Part shown: in pieces, positions 54,788 to 64,000 of the stretch | Layout: the number at the start of each line of letters is the position of its first letter | How positions within the stretch are numbered: position 1 is the stretch's first letter | Assembly (NCBI GenBank): GCA_000320605.2 | Contig: KB445796.1 | Coordinates: 1,345,124-1,409,123, forward strand | From: Gelatoporia subvermispora B | Lineage: Eukaryota; Basidiomycota; Agaricomycetes; Polyporales; Gelatoporiaceae | Reading direction: 5' to 3' | DNA: 64,000 bases | Translations under genes and position numbers: made by a program | Notes under the pieces: generated by a model | Seen by the model: the letters and a program-made list of their open reading frames with translations, nothing else | Databases searched by the model: none | Told to the model about the DNA's origin: nothing

Positions 54788-56095
54788 GGATTCCCTCCAA
54801 AATCATTGCTAGATATGGCTGGCGGATTCAACTCGATCTCTGTACCCTTCTGTTCACTGCTTCCTTTTATGTCGGTAGTGCAACCAGGAATGCAGAGGCC
54901 CTTGGTATACACGAGGCTTCTATACGTGTTATCAATAAACGTAGGAGGTAGCATTTCGGTGCGAAAGAGCTTCACCTTGGATTCTACATAATAGAGGGTT
55001 CATTAGTCGTTCGAACGCTGGGAGTATCCGCATTTTATATCTCGTGTTCGAGATACAGCTACATTGACCCTCGCGTTCAAGATTAACTGGGACAAGCAAT
55101 TCTATGTGTCGAATCGTCACCTCTACCGAGACCCTTTGATTATAAACTCTCGTTAAGGATAAAGACATGGATCTACCACGTAGCGGATAAGACCCAAATC
55201 AGCATAGAGCTTCAAAAGATTCTGCCACTGTTCCCCGTAAGTACCTCTGCCTGGTAGGACCAGCTACTTCAACTGCCGCCTGTCTGAATCACGAAATTCA
55301 GAGAGGAAAACAAAAGGAGCATGAAAGCGCAATGTTGTCGAAATCCTTGCATGCGAATACACTTTCTACTCAGCTTGGAGAAGTGATCGTAAGATCGACG
55401 CGGATCTCGATCACGGGTCAGGCGTGTTCACCCATGTCTACCAGATTTGCTCCCGAAAGTGCCGGTGGTTCCTGTGCCTCATGACACTTCCGTGCGCTTT
55501 TCGCACCATAATCAATAATAGGCAAACAATTACAGCATCACCATACTGACATTTGAATGTTAGATATTCAATACCGAACATTCAACATGCAGACGGATCA
55601 GGCGAAATCACACAGCCACACGCTCGCTTGATATAACTCTGTCACCCTACGCAAAGGAACAGACAAAAATCTCTGATATCATTGATATGCACTGTACATT
55701 CACCGGTATCGTATGATATACATTACGCCACCCACGTAGCTATCCTTGCAGGAGGCGCCTCGCACGGCGGGCCTCCGGGCCAGGGTGTTCCACAAACAAA
55801 ACAGAGGCGAAGATGAGAGAGCTGAGATCTGACGAGATGAAGACACACGAATATTTGTTGTAGACGTTGATGAGAGCAAAAGATGGGAGCGGAACCAAAG
55901 TCAAGGAGAGATAAAGTGAGATCGGAGCAGGGAACGTGGGCGCGGATGCGATTGCCCGCTGCGCGCCAGCGGAGGGTGTAAGCTATCGTTGCACGCGCGA
56001 GGGCGGGAAAAGGACGGATGCACACGAAGGAGGGACATTAACGCACACGGGATGCATCCGTTGTATGTACAGTCGCAGGGCGCAGAGGACCAGCA
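54788..56095. other. 1.3-kb convergent gap
   Basis: Lies between the ICMT-like gene and the stop of the proline-rich gene. No exon is supported; small open frames at 54784-54975 and 55723-56025 (minus) lack family features. Confidence 0.45.
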
Positions 56096-59000
56096 CTACC
56101 GACCCTCCGTGCGCACGCCCAACGCGTTCTGATTCGGCGCGGGGAGCGTCCAGTCGATCGCGTCGTACGCGGGTGGCGGTAGCTCATACACTGTCTCCGC
56201 ATACGAGCCGCGGCGTTCCATGTCCTGCACGTGCGCGGGCACTCCCAGCCGTGCTTGTGCCTGTGCCTGCGTGGGAGGGGCAGGGGCAGGGGCGGAAGAC
56301 CACGGGGACGACAATTGCGGCGCGCTGGGCGACTCGGGCGCACTGGGAAGAGGCGGGACAGGTGGTACAGGCGGGACGCCGGGACTCTCGGGCTCGCCGC
56401 CCTCGCCTTCGACGACTGCGCGCACGCTCCACTGACCTGCGGTGTCCCGTCTCCGGAGCATCTCTTCCCGCGACACTGAAGGCGCGTGCGGCGGTGGCAG
56501 CGGCATGGCGTGTGCTGGCGGGGGCGCAGGTGGGGGGACGGTGCGGCGCACGGGGCGGAGGGAGGTGCGTGCACGTGCGCGGCCAGAGCCGGGCGGGAGC
56601 GGGGAGGTGTCTGCTGTATTCGGGGGCGACATGCTCGTCGCGGTCCCGGGCAGCGATGCCGCAGTGCCAGGAGGAGACGTGAGGAGGCGCTGGGCGTACT
56701 CTGGGCGGTGCGCGTGGTCGGGCGAGAGCGTGTCGGGCGCGGCGTACGCAAAGTCGGGCGTGAAGTACGTGTGCGCGGGCGTGTGCGCGGAGCCTTCGGA
56801 TGTCCCTGGCGGGAAAGTAGGCGTACCCGGGAGCGCGGGGAGGGGCGGTCGCGGGGAGTGGACACCGCCAGGCGTTGGAGGGGGTTGCTGGGAGTGGGTG
56901 TGGGGGCCAGGCGAAGGGGGCAGGGCAGCAGACACATTCGGCGGGGAGAACGTCGTCGGACCAGGCGGCGGCGGGTATGCCAGGGGAGATGAGAACGAGC
57001 GAGTGTGTGGTGTCGGGGGCGCGCCGGGCCAGGGTTGTTGGTTCGACGCGTGCGTATTTTGCGTTTGCAGCGGCTGCATCGGTAGCGGCGGTGGCGGTGG
57101 TATCGGCTGGGTTTGCGCCCCAAGCGCTGGTACAGGGGGTTTGGGCAACGGTCTCCTCGCGGGAGGACTCGGCCCTTGCGCTTGTGTCTGTCCTGGCGTC
57201 CCCAAGCCCAATCCCACTGAGCTCGGTGCAGTCCTAGGGCGCGCCGGCCAGCGCACGCTCTGAGCCGTGGAGGCGGGTGTCGGGCCTGCACTTGTACCCG
57301 GCGATGGGGGAACCTGCGCCTGCACATACGCTTGCGTGTGCTGTACATGCGCGGAGAACAGCGGACCGGGGTTCGGCGCATTGCTCGAGGCGGGGCTATC
57401 CAGGAACAACGGGCCGGGGCTCGAGTGCACGCTCCCGCCCGTTATGCTCAGCGGTGGAGGTGGAGGCGGCGGCGCGAGGTTCGTCACGGTGAACGCGTAC
57501 GGCTGTTGTCGCGTGCCGGGAGCGGACGAGCTCGCCGGGGTGCGCTGCGAGTGCGGCGTGGAGCCCGACGCGGAGGTAGGTCCCGACCACAGGCTCTGCA
57601 CGTCGTCGGGTACATATGCGGGCGCGGGACTGTGCGCGAACGAGTGCGCGTGGGTGTGCGAGGACGACGCAGGTGAGAGCGGGTACGCGGGCGCGGGGCT
57701 GCGGGCGCGTGAGTCGGGATACGCAGGCGCGGGCGAGTATGCGGGTGCGCGCTCGTCGCGGACTTCTTTCGCCTTCGTGCGCTTCGCAGGCTGCTTTCCG
57801 GGCTCGGGGTGCTCCGTGCTGGTCGGTGGCGGTGTGGGCGGGAGCGGGGGCTCGATGGGGCTCTCGCCGTCCTCAGAGCTCGCCTGCACTGTCTCGAGCC
57901 ACCGTCGGACGGCCTCGCTGTCCTCACCGCTCTGCGCGTCCCGGCCCTCCTCGAGGCTCTTTTTACCCACCGAAATACCCAGCCCAAGGCCCAACAGCTT
58001 CGCGGCACTGGGTGGGACGTCTCTCAGCGCGGCTTTACCCTCTCTCCTCGTCTCCGTCCCCCTGTCGCGGTGTGGGGTGTCTCCCACGGCCAGGGTCGCG
58101 AGCGCGCGGCTGCGTGCGCCCATCTCACGGCCGGCGATATCGAACCCGGCAAGCTCGTACTCCTCGAGCCCACGCGCGACGCCGGCTGTCGCGGGGCGGT
58201 CGAGCCACTCTTGTACGCCGGTGACCAGGAGGAGCGCGCTCGCAAGGAGATGTTCCAAGACATGGAGTGCGATGCCTGCGTGCGATGCGGCAACGGAGGC
58301 GGGAGAGGACGATGAGGACCCGGTCGGGGAGGCGACAGGAATAAGCGAGTGGAGGATGCGCAGCTTGGGCGAGCCATGTGGGGGCATGTCAAGGATTGCG
58401 AGCGGCGTCTTGAGCGCGGGAGTCGTGCACTGCGCGGGGAAGGAGGTTAACGTCAGCGAAGCACGAGGGTAGCTGCTGGATGCAGATCACAGCAGGTCGT
58501 GAACCCGTATCTCATCAGGCAAGACAGCCGGCAGGGCCGACGCACACGACAGCATCGCGCTGCCGGCGTTGCTGCGCACCCGTGGTCTGCGGGTTCGCAC
58601 TATACTGCAATGGTCCCTCGCGCGGAAAGTCACGCCTAGACGGGACGCGACGGAATCAAGCCACCAGGGACGTCTGGACACCAACCGCATGGACTGCAGC
58701 TGCTGACAGCACACCAGCACATCCGCCGGTGCGTAACCCGCGCGCAAGGGGCCGAGAGGGTCGCGCCGACGAAGTGTAAGAGTCATCGCTAGACTCAGAG
58801 CACTGCAGGTCGTGAATCCGTTGACCACCAGGTGTGCGATTGAATTAGGAGCCGGCAGAGCAGGAAGGTGCTGCACCCAGGTGGTCAACGGATGGGCCCC
58901 TGGCGCGCTCGATCGCGTGTGGGCGAACTCTGACAGGGCCGATCGAACAGAATTGGTTCGCAGCAAGGCACGGCGCGATCGGGAAATGTGGACGGAAGCA

Positions 59001-59734
59001 GAATTCGAAAGTTCAGACTCACGTGGTAGGCGTTCCCCGGGACGATCTTCCACTTGAGCGTATGCGGGTATTGGGGGATCTCGAACTTGCGCGTGCTGCG
59101 AACGGTTCTGTGAGTGGGATCTGCGGTGCACAGGAAAGACGCGGACGCACGCGACGTTGCCCAGCGAATTTGGGCGCAGAAAGTCCTCCGCCGAGCGCCA
59201 TGCGCCGTCGCCGAGCTGGACCTCCCGTCCTGACCGGCCTCGCCGCTCGACGCGGGGCGGCCAGCGCACGCGTGCGGCACGGGTTGCCGCGCCGGCGTCG
59301 AGGCGATAGAGCGTCGTGAGGTCGCGCACGGTCTCGGAGAGGTAGAGCGGGGCCTTGGTCGCCGCATCCGTGATCACTGCATCGAGGAAGGACTGGGAGG
59401 AGAGCCTGAGGGTGAGCAGGGCGGTCTGGCGTGCGGGGGGCGGGGCGAGCGGGGACGAAGCCATGCTACCGGGGTGAGAGCGGGTGCGGTCGAAGAGGCG
59501 GAAGCGGAGGGAGGGGGACGAGAAGAGGGAGGATGCGCGGGTGGAGGCGAGGGAGGGCGAGAGCGAGAGTCGGTGGTCGCGCTTGCGATCGAGCTCGCGG
59601 TCGCAGTCGGCGGCCGCCTGGCGGTGTGTTATGTCGGTGATGGCGGCGGCGGCGGCGGTGGTTGGGGAGGGCGGATCTGCGGGGGTGTCGAGGACGAAGG
59701 GAGTGATGGTTTGTTCTGGCGGCCAGGAGGGCAT
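56096..59734 (-). CDS. Proline-rich protein of unknown function
   Basis: Three exons (59151-59734, 59023-59095, 56096-58429) give 996 residues. Start ATG 59734 (MPSWPPEQTITPFVLD). The conserved N-terminal part reads FRLFDRTRSHPGSM, ATKAPLYLSETVRDLTTLYRLDAG, VRWPPRVERRG, VQLGDGAWRSAEDFLRPNSLGN, then KFEIPQYPHTLKWKIVPGNAYH joined to CTTPALKTPLAILDMPPHG and LRILHSLIPV. This looks like one beta-rich domain. A helical stretch (GIALHVLEHLLASALLLVTGVQEWLDRP, FDIAGREMGARSRALATLAVG) precedes about 550 residues of Pro/Ser/Ala-rich disordered sequence. I recall similar predicted proteins in other Agaricomycetes. The disordered tail generates long open frames on both strands, which are shadows. Intron 2 is 593 nt. 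Confidence 0.75.
58816..58893. repeat. 14-bp perfect inverted repeat in a 593-nt intron
   Basis: The arm ATCCGTTGACCACC (58816-58829) is matched by its exact reverse complement at 58880-58893, separated by 50 nt. It lies inside intron 2 of the proline-rich gene. Confidence 0.85.
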
Positions 59735-60762
59735 CGCTGCAAGCGACGAGCAGGTCGAGCGGGTGAACGCAATGCACGGCCTCAAGAAACGAATTCAAGC
59801 GGCGGGGATGAGGTGATTGTATGACCGTGCCTGATGGTCACAACTGGTTGGACCGCGGCGACATGCACGAACACGCACTGCTCTGGCAAAAGGCAGGAAC
59901 AGAGATCGGCTGAATTCAAGAGATGGATATTTGTTTTTTCTCTGCGACAAATGTGGGCGACAGCTGGTGAGAATTACATAAATGGACGTTGCGACCGCCC
60001 GCCTTGTCTCGCTCCTCCCACCGCCGGCGCCCATCACAGCTATCCGAGTCAACCAGGTGCATATGTATTCCTCTTGCCCTCGCACTCTCCACCGCGTCGA
60101 CCACCGCTCGACACACCAGCACCCTGCGCCCGCCTGCATATGCAAACAGTAGCTTTACGACGACGTCAATGGCCAGAAAGAGCGGACGTGATGGGTGATG
60201 GATCTGCGCTCACAGCGAGCCGCAACGCAGCGTTTAAACCTGCCTTGATCCGCCCTCCCCGCGCCTGCCTGCGCGCTGTATGTCTAGACCCGTGAAACCC
60301 GGGCAATGGCCAATATTCCATCCCGGAAGTGCCGAGAATGGTCGCCCAATATGTCTGATGCCAGTTTTGGAACGATTTGGGGCATGGATCTTGACCCAGT
60401 CTTAAATTTTTGAACCGGATAGTAGCTCATGTATGGTAGCCCGCATTGTTAAATTCTCAGGTTCTGAACTAACCTAGAAATAGGAAACCATCTCTGGGAC
60501 TTTAATAAGAACTTGTTCCGGGCTATGCACGCTACCCCAGCCCGGCGTCGTCGGCCCGGATCCTCCCCACGTCGATGCAGGCTGATGCAGGCCGGTTCCC
60601 GACAGGCCGCCGGGCGCCCCGGCAGGCCCCGTGACGTCGCCGGGACGCGTCGCCCCAGACGCCCGCTCTTTCTCTCGCGTCCACGACCGTCGCGTCTCCC
60701 TTCACGCTTTGCCACAAACCACAAACCTGTGCCACACTTCTGCGTATAATCTAAGCACTACA
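59735..60762. promoter_or_regulatory. Divergent promoter region, proline-rich gene and CHZ1
   Basis: This 1.03-kb spacer is without exons. Near CHZ1 lie TGACGTC (60632-60638, CRE-like) and ACGCGT (60645-60650, MluI box), about 113-131 bp upstream of the CHZ1 ATG. Confidence 0.4.
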
Positions 60763-61321
60763 ATGTCGACCGACGCGACTGCACCCTCGTATGTCTTTTT
60801 GTCTCGTGTCAGGCATGGTAGGCGTCGAGACTGACAGGTACACGCGTCGCCGCCACCCAGGAACACCAGCTCCGACGCGACCGCACCCACCGCGCCCGCG
60901 CACGCCGATGCGAAGGGCAAGGGCAAGGGCAAGGCCGTAGAGGATACTAGTATGGAGGAAGAGGAAGAGGAGGAGGAGGAGGAAGATGACGACGAGGATG
61001 ACGACGAGGAAGAAGAGGAAGAAGAGGAAGAGGACATGGAAGAGGTACGTGCTCGCCCGCTGGTGTCGACGCGTCCGCTCACGCGTATTCAATTTCGTGC
61101 TCTCTGCAAACCTTTCACGCTTGCGCTTCGCATTACACCACCTTCTACGATACTCCGGTGCCTAGGACGACCTTGGCGCAGTCGACCCGTCCGCCATCAT
61201 CTCGGGAGGCCGGCGCACGCGCGGCGTGCGCGTCGACTACACCTCGCAGGAGGCTATCGCGCGCGCGGGGCTCACCGGGCACGAGGATGACGACGAGGAC
61301 GAGAGCATGCGCCAGGACTGA
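60763..61321 (+). CDS. CHZ1: Histone chaperone Chz1 (H2A.Z-H2B)
   Basis: Three exons (60763-60788, 60861-61044, 61166-61321) give 121 residues. Chz1 is an acidic nuclear chaperone that hands H2A.Z-H2B to the SWR1 complex. The protein has a short Ala/Lys leader (ADAKGKGKGKAVEDTS), an unbroken acidic run of over 30 residues of Glu and Asp (60952-61035), and the CHZ motif DPSAIISGGRRTRGVRVDYTSQEAIARAGL, ending HEDDDEDESMRQD. The CHZ motif is split from the acidic run by a 121-nt intron (61045-61165), and exon 1 encodes only MSTDATAPS. The family size is usually about 120-150 residues. Confidence 0.9.
60952..61038 (+). repeat. GAG/GAA/GAC triplet-rich low-complexity tract
   Basis: Purine-rich triplets encoding the Chz1 Glu/Asp run. 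It is within the coding exon, so length change would stay in frame only by threes. Confidence 0.8.
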
Positions 61322-63884
61322 GCGCTGAGCACCACCCGCCGAAGTCCGTCCCTAGAAAAGCGCAAGCCTTTGTCGTCCTTGTTGCCAATGTCGAGGTCTC
61401 TGTAAACTGTAGCCCTGTAGCCATCAAGCGGTGCATCCTTCCTTGCACAGATGTTGTACTGCCCGCTGGGGCCTGTTTTTGCTGTGTAGCGTTTGCCAAA
61501 CGAAACGAGCTTTTGTACTCTGCTTGCGTGCAATACGGGGACGACCGGCGGACGCGGGTATCAGCGTACAAAGTCTGTTTCGTCGGTCACAATAGAAAGT
61601 ATGAACTTCGGGATGCGTTGCATGCCCTGCCCTGCGGTTTTCCCTGTTGCCCTAGCCTGCCATGGTCAGGGCTGCGATTCCCTTTTGCGGCAAGGGCGAT
61701 CCGAGGCGAGGCCGCTGCATTCGAACGCTCAACTTGGACAAATTGCTCGACCTTCTAGCCCGCGAAGCCACATCTCTCAATCTCTCTCAATCCGCCGCTT
61801 TCAATCGCTTTCAATCTCCCTCGATCCAGTCGAGTCGTCTCGCTGGCGGGTCCTCCTTATCTCCCTCAGGCTTCCTCTGTCCAAGTGCCTTGCTAGCATC
61901 TGATGATCATCATAACTTTGCTCTTGAAAGTTTAGTATATGTCTCGGAGGATCACAATCCGGCCACAGATGAATCACTCCACGTACGTGGAATAATGCTC
62001 CAGTAGTAACTTTCAACGCATGTCCGCCGCATAACTTCCTGCACAACCTAGCTACTCTGGACTACTTCCCTGGAATGACCTGCACTGACAGCAACACGGT
62101 CGGTGCTACTTGACTGGGATCTCGTCTCGACCATACAATGAATCTTCACTCAGCAGCTAAGTGCCCCTGGCATGGTGCCAGGTGGACTGTAATCGGCTCA
62201 AGTAGATACTGGCACCTGTATCCATTCAATGCCTATGCGTGCCTTGTGAGAGAGCAGTACCTTTCTGTGCATCTTGTAAAGACCCCTCTGTACATCATCA
62301 TTGTTGAATGTTGGATGTCCCCCACCTCACCAAGATTCACGCGACGAGACTTTGATCATCCTAGTGAACAGCCTCTGCGTCGATCACCATGCACAATCCG
62401 ATTATTGCACGCCATGTCGTGCGGCGTCCGCATCGACACATCGACACCGACTTGCTGTACTCTCAGTCTGGACCTGGTCGATATTTATATCACTTCCGGC
62501 CCTGCCTCTCGTACTCCCAGGCAACTATTTTTAGCCCGTGGATCACTCAACCAGCTGCGGACAGCGCATTCGAAATAGCGGCTGGCTTCCTCCGTGTCTT
62601 TGTCTATCACCCATCACCTGGTAATCACCCTCCGCGCCCACGTCAACTCGGCCGCGAACCCCGGAACGTCTACGTGGGCAATGCCTGCCGGCACCGTCTT
62701 TTGTCTAGTCTGTCGATCGAGAAACGGAAGCTCTCCACCGCCCCCTCTTGCGCCTCCGTCATGCTTCATATGCGCTCTGAGCTCGCCCATACGTATGATC
62801 ACGGAGCACTCAATCTGCCCGGCGCACCATCGGGCATTAACCTCACCTGTCGTTTCACGCAGATCAGCATGGAACGCGATGCATGGATCCCCGCTGCAGC
62901 AGGACAATGGGAGAAGCCCCTCCATTTGGAATCTGAACGATCCGGGACAGGGAAGCGCATCTGGAATGGCATTGGTGGCTGCCCCGACACTGGTCTTCTC
63001 CGCATGGCTATCGAACGCCTGATATGCTACACGGCAACGCTCGGCTCTGACTTGGGCGCAAACTGCGCTCCATTGCCTCGTCGATAGTCGTACACCTGGT
63101 GACCCACTGTACGAGACAGATTTGACTAATTGCTTGCGCGGGCGCCAGAATTCGCGAAGGGGTCGTGCTGGCGGCAAGGCTTGCGGAGTCTAGTTACCGA
63201 GCGCCGGGCTGTCCGAGGCTGTGGGCAAATCTTCACAACAATGTGGGCTCCTAGGACTCAGGCGCTCAGATAGGCAAGATTCTAGCTCGGGCTCCAACGT
63301 GGCGATGTCGACGAGGGGAGATAGACCTGGAAAGCAAGGAGGGGCGCGCATCGCGGACAACGCCTCAACCGGGGCCTTTCTCCGCGAGTCCAACCCTGCG
63401 GATGCGCGGGCCAAATAATCTGACAGCGACTTCTTGGAGAAAGGTGTTCTGCGGGGCGTTTCCCCGCACAGGAACGACCGAATGAACAAATGTTCAACAC
63501 ACGGCCGAACGTCTTCGCTGTCGCGCGAGGAATGGTACGTACGCGCCCGTCCACCCCCATCCGGTGCCCACCGTAAGTGATCGAGAGATGCTGGGAAGCA
63601 GAAGCCACCACACGGTTCTTCCTCAGTGCCCGCGCACCCTCCCCTCCCGCGCATGCGCGGGTTCCCGCCGAAATGAACACACCCAGGCAGCGCAATCGCC
63701 ATCCGCGCGCGAAGATCAGCATGGCCCGGGCGAGCCTACTGCTCCCTCATCGCGCGCGATATGGTCCCCCCGCCATATATTCGGGCATCTCGACCGCTCG
63801 TCACATCCACGCTGCACCCATCTACTCCCCTCCCTTCGCCATTCACCCTCCCTTGCCGCCTCGTTCCCCTAACACGGCCGCAGT
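61322..63884. other. 2.6-kb region without a supported gene
   Basis: Long open frames occur on both strands (62389-63087 plus, 62614-63177 minus, 63190-63702 minus), but they overlap each other, show no family motif and have no intron signals in phase. It may be the extended promoter of the gene starting at 63885, or contain a lineage-specific gene I cannot recognise. TATA-like bases (CGCCATATATTCG) lie at about 63770. Confidence 0.35.
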
Positions 63885-64000
63885 ATGGACACCGACCCCG
63901 CGGCCAGCTCCTCGCGCCCCGCGAAGCCCGAGCGCGGCCTGCCACCGCCGCCCGCGCAAGACACGCCCGAACCAGGCCCGAGCCGCGCGAACACCGCGCC
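63885..64000 (+). CDS. Start of a gene cut by the window end
   Basis: ATG 63885 opens a frame that stays open to the last base (MDTDPAASSSRPAKPERGLP, then PPPAQDTPEPGPSRANTA). The leader is disordered, Pro-rich and acidic/basic mixed, in the style of the N-terminus of a nuclear or cytoplasmic regulatory protein. The upstream 100 bp are pyrimidine-rich (CCTCCCTTGCCGCCTCG), as at fungal start sites. No family can be called. Confidence 0.45.
   Translation, partial: MDTDPAASSSRPAKPERGLPPPPAQDTPEPGPSRANTA

Noticed and set aside
56038..58472. Very long open frames on both strands opposite and shifted within the proline-rich gene (up to 447 codons)
   Set aside because: They are shadows of GC-rich Pro/Ser/Ala codons; only the minus frame ending at 56096 links to conserved upstream exons.
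58487..59150. Continuous 432-codon minus frame reading through intron regions after NSLGN
   Set aside because: Two good donors (GTGCGT at 59150, GTGAGTC at 59022) and the joined sequence NVATRKFEIPQYP...NAYHCTTPALK fit far better; read-through is Arg/Ser-rich and shadow-like.
62389..63177. 232-codon plus and 187-codon minus overlapping open frames
   Set aside because: They overlap antisense, have no motif and no supported start context; kept only as an unexplained region.

Overview
The window looks like nuclear DNA of a filamentous basidiomycete, most likely an Agaricomycete (polypore-like). Genes are split by many short GT-AG introns (mostly 45-60 nt), intergenic gaps are short, and the gene content is typical of the group: paired F-box genes, a BTB protein, a DUF6533 fragment, a plant-type O-methyltransferase, a secreted GH92 mannosidase, a jelly-roll membrane protein and a HET-like remnant. 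I rebuilt exons by hand. Where I quote a protein length, the exon lengths add up to whole codons. No rRNA, tRNA, CRISPR array or intact transposon was recognised.

Layout. 0-8 kb: SOK1/Tcp11-type gene (minus, cut by the window start), NIPA-type Mg2+ transporter (minus), DUF262 protein (plus), DCC1 cohesion factor (minus) with MluI-box-like promoter elements. 8-15 kb: three minus genes in tandem, an O-methyltransferase, a mitochondrial MMT-type cation diffusion facilitator and an iron-type alcohol dehydrogenase. 15-19 kb: type II membrane protein and Cdc1/Ted1 metallophosphoesterase (plus). 19-21 kb: gene-poor, with a DUF6533-like fragment. 21-25.5 kb: F-box protein and membrane-anchored Smr protein (plus). 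25.5-32 kb: GH92 mannosidase, peptidyl-tRNA hydrolase, BTB protein (minus). 32.7-38 kb: MetX-type alpha/beta hydrolase (plus), PalC (minus), second F-box (plus). 38.4-42.6 kb: large membrane protein with unusually long introns (minus). 42.6-45 kb: no clear gene. 45-49.3 kb: NmrA-like protein (minus) and MoxR/Mg-chelatase-like protein (plus). 49.4-54.8 kb: HET-like remnant, RPR2 (RNase P/MRP subunit), HAC1-type bZIP factor, ICMT-like gene. 56-61.3 kb: proline-rich protein (minus) and CHZ1 (plus). 61.3-63.9 kb: no clear gene, then the first codons of a gene cut by the window end.

How genes relate. This is ordinary housekeeping and accessory DNA, not one pathway cluster. A secretory-pathway theme recurs: the HAC1 homologue (master regulator of the unfolded protein response), Cdc1/Ted1 (GPI-anchor remodelling), an ICMT-like methyltransferase and GH92.

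The most notable signal is in the bZIP gene. The N-terminal bZIP frame and the downstream reading frame differ. Two hairpins with 7-nt loops, whose third-base-G cut points lie exactly 47 nt apart, would join them. This is the signature of an unconventional Ire1-excised intron. Other notable points are 7-, 16- and 21-nt micro-exons, a GC-AG intron in palC, introns of about 330-590 nt in two genes, and an Smr domain on a membrane anchor.
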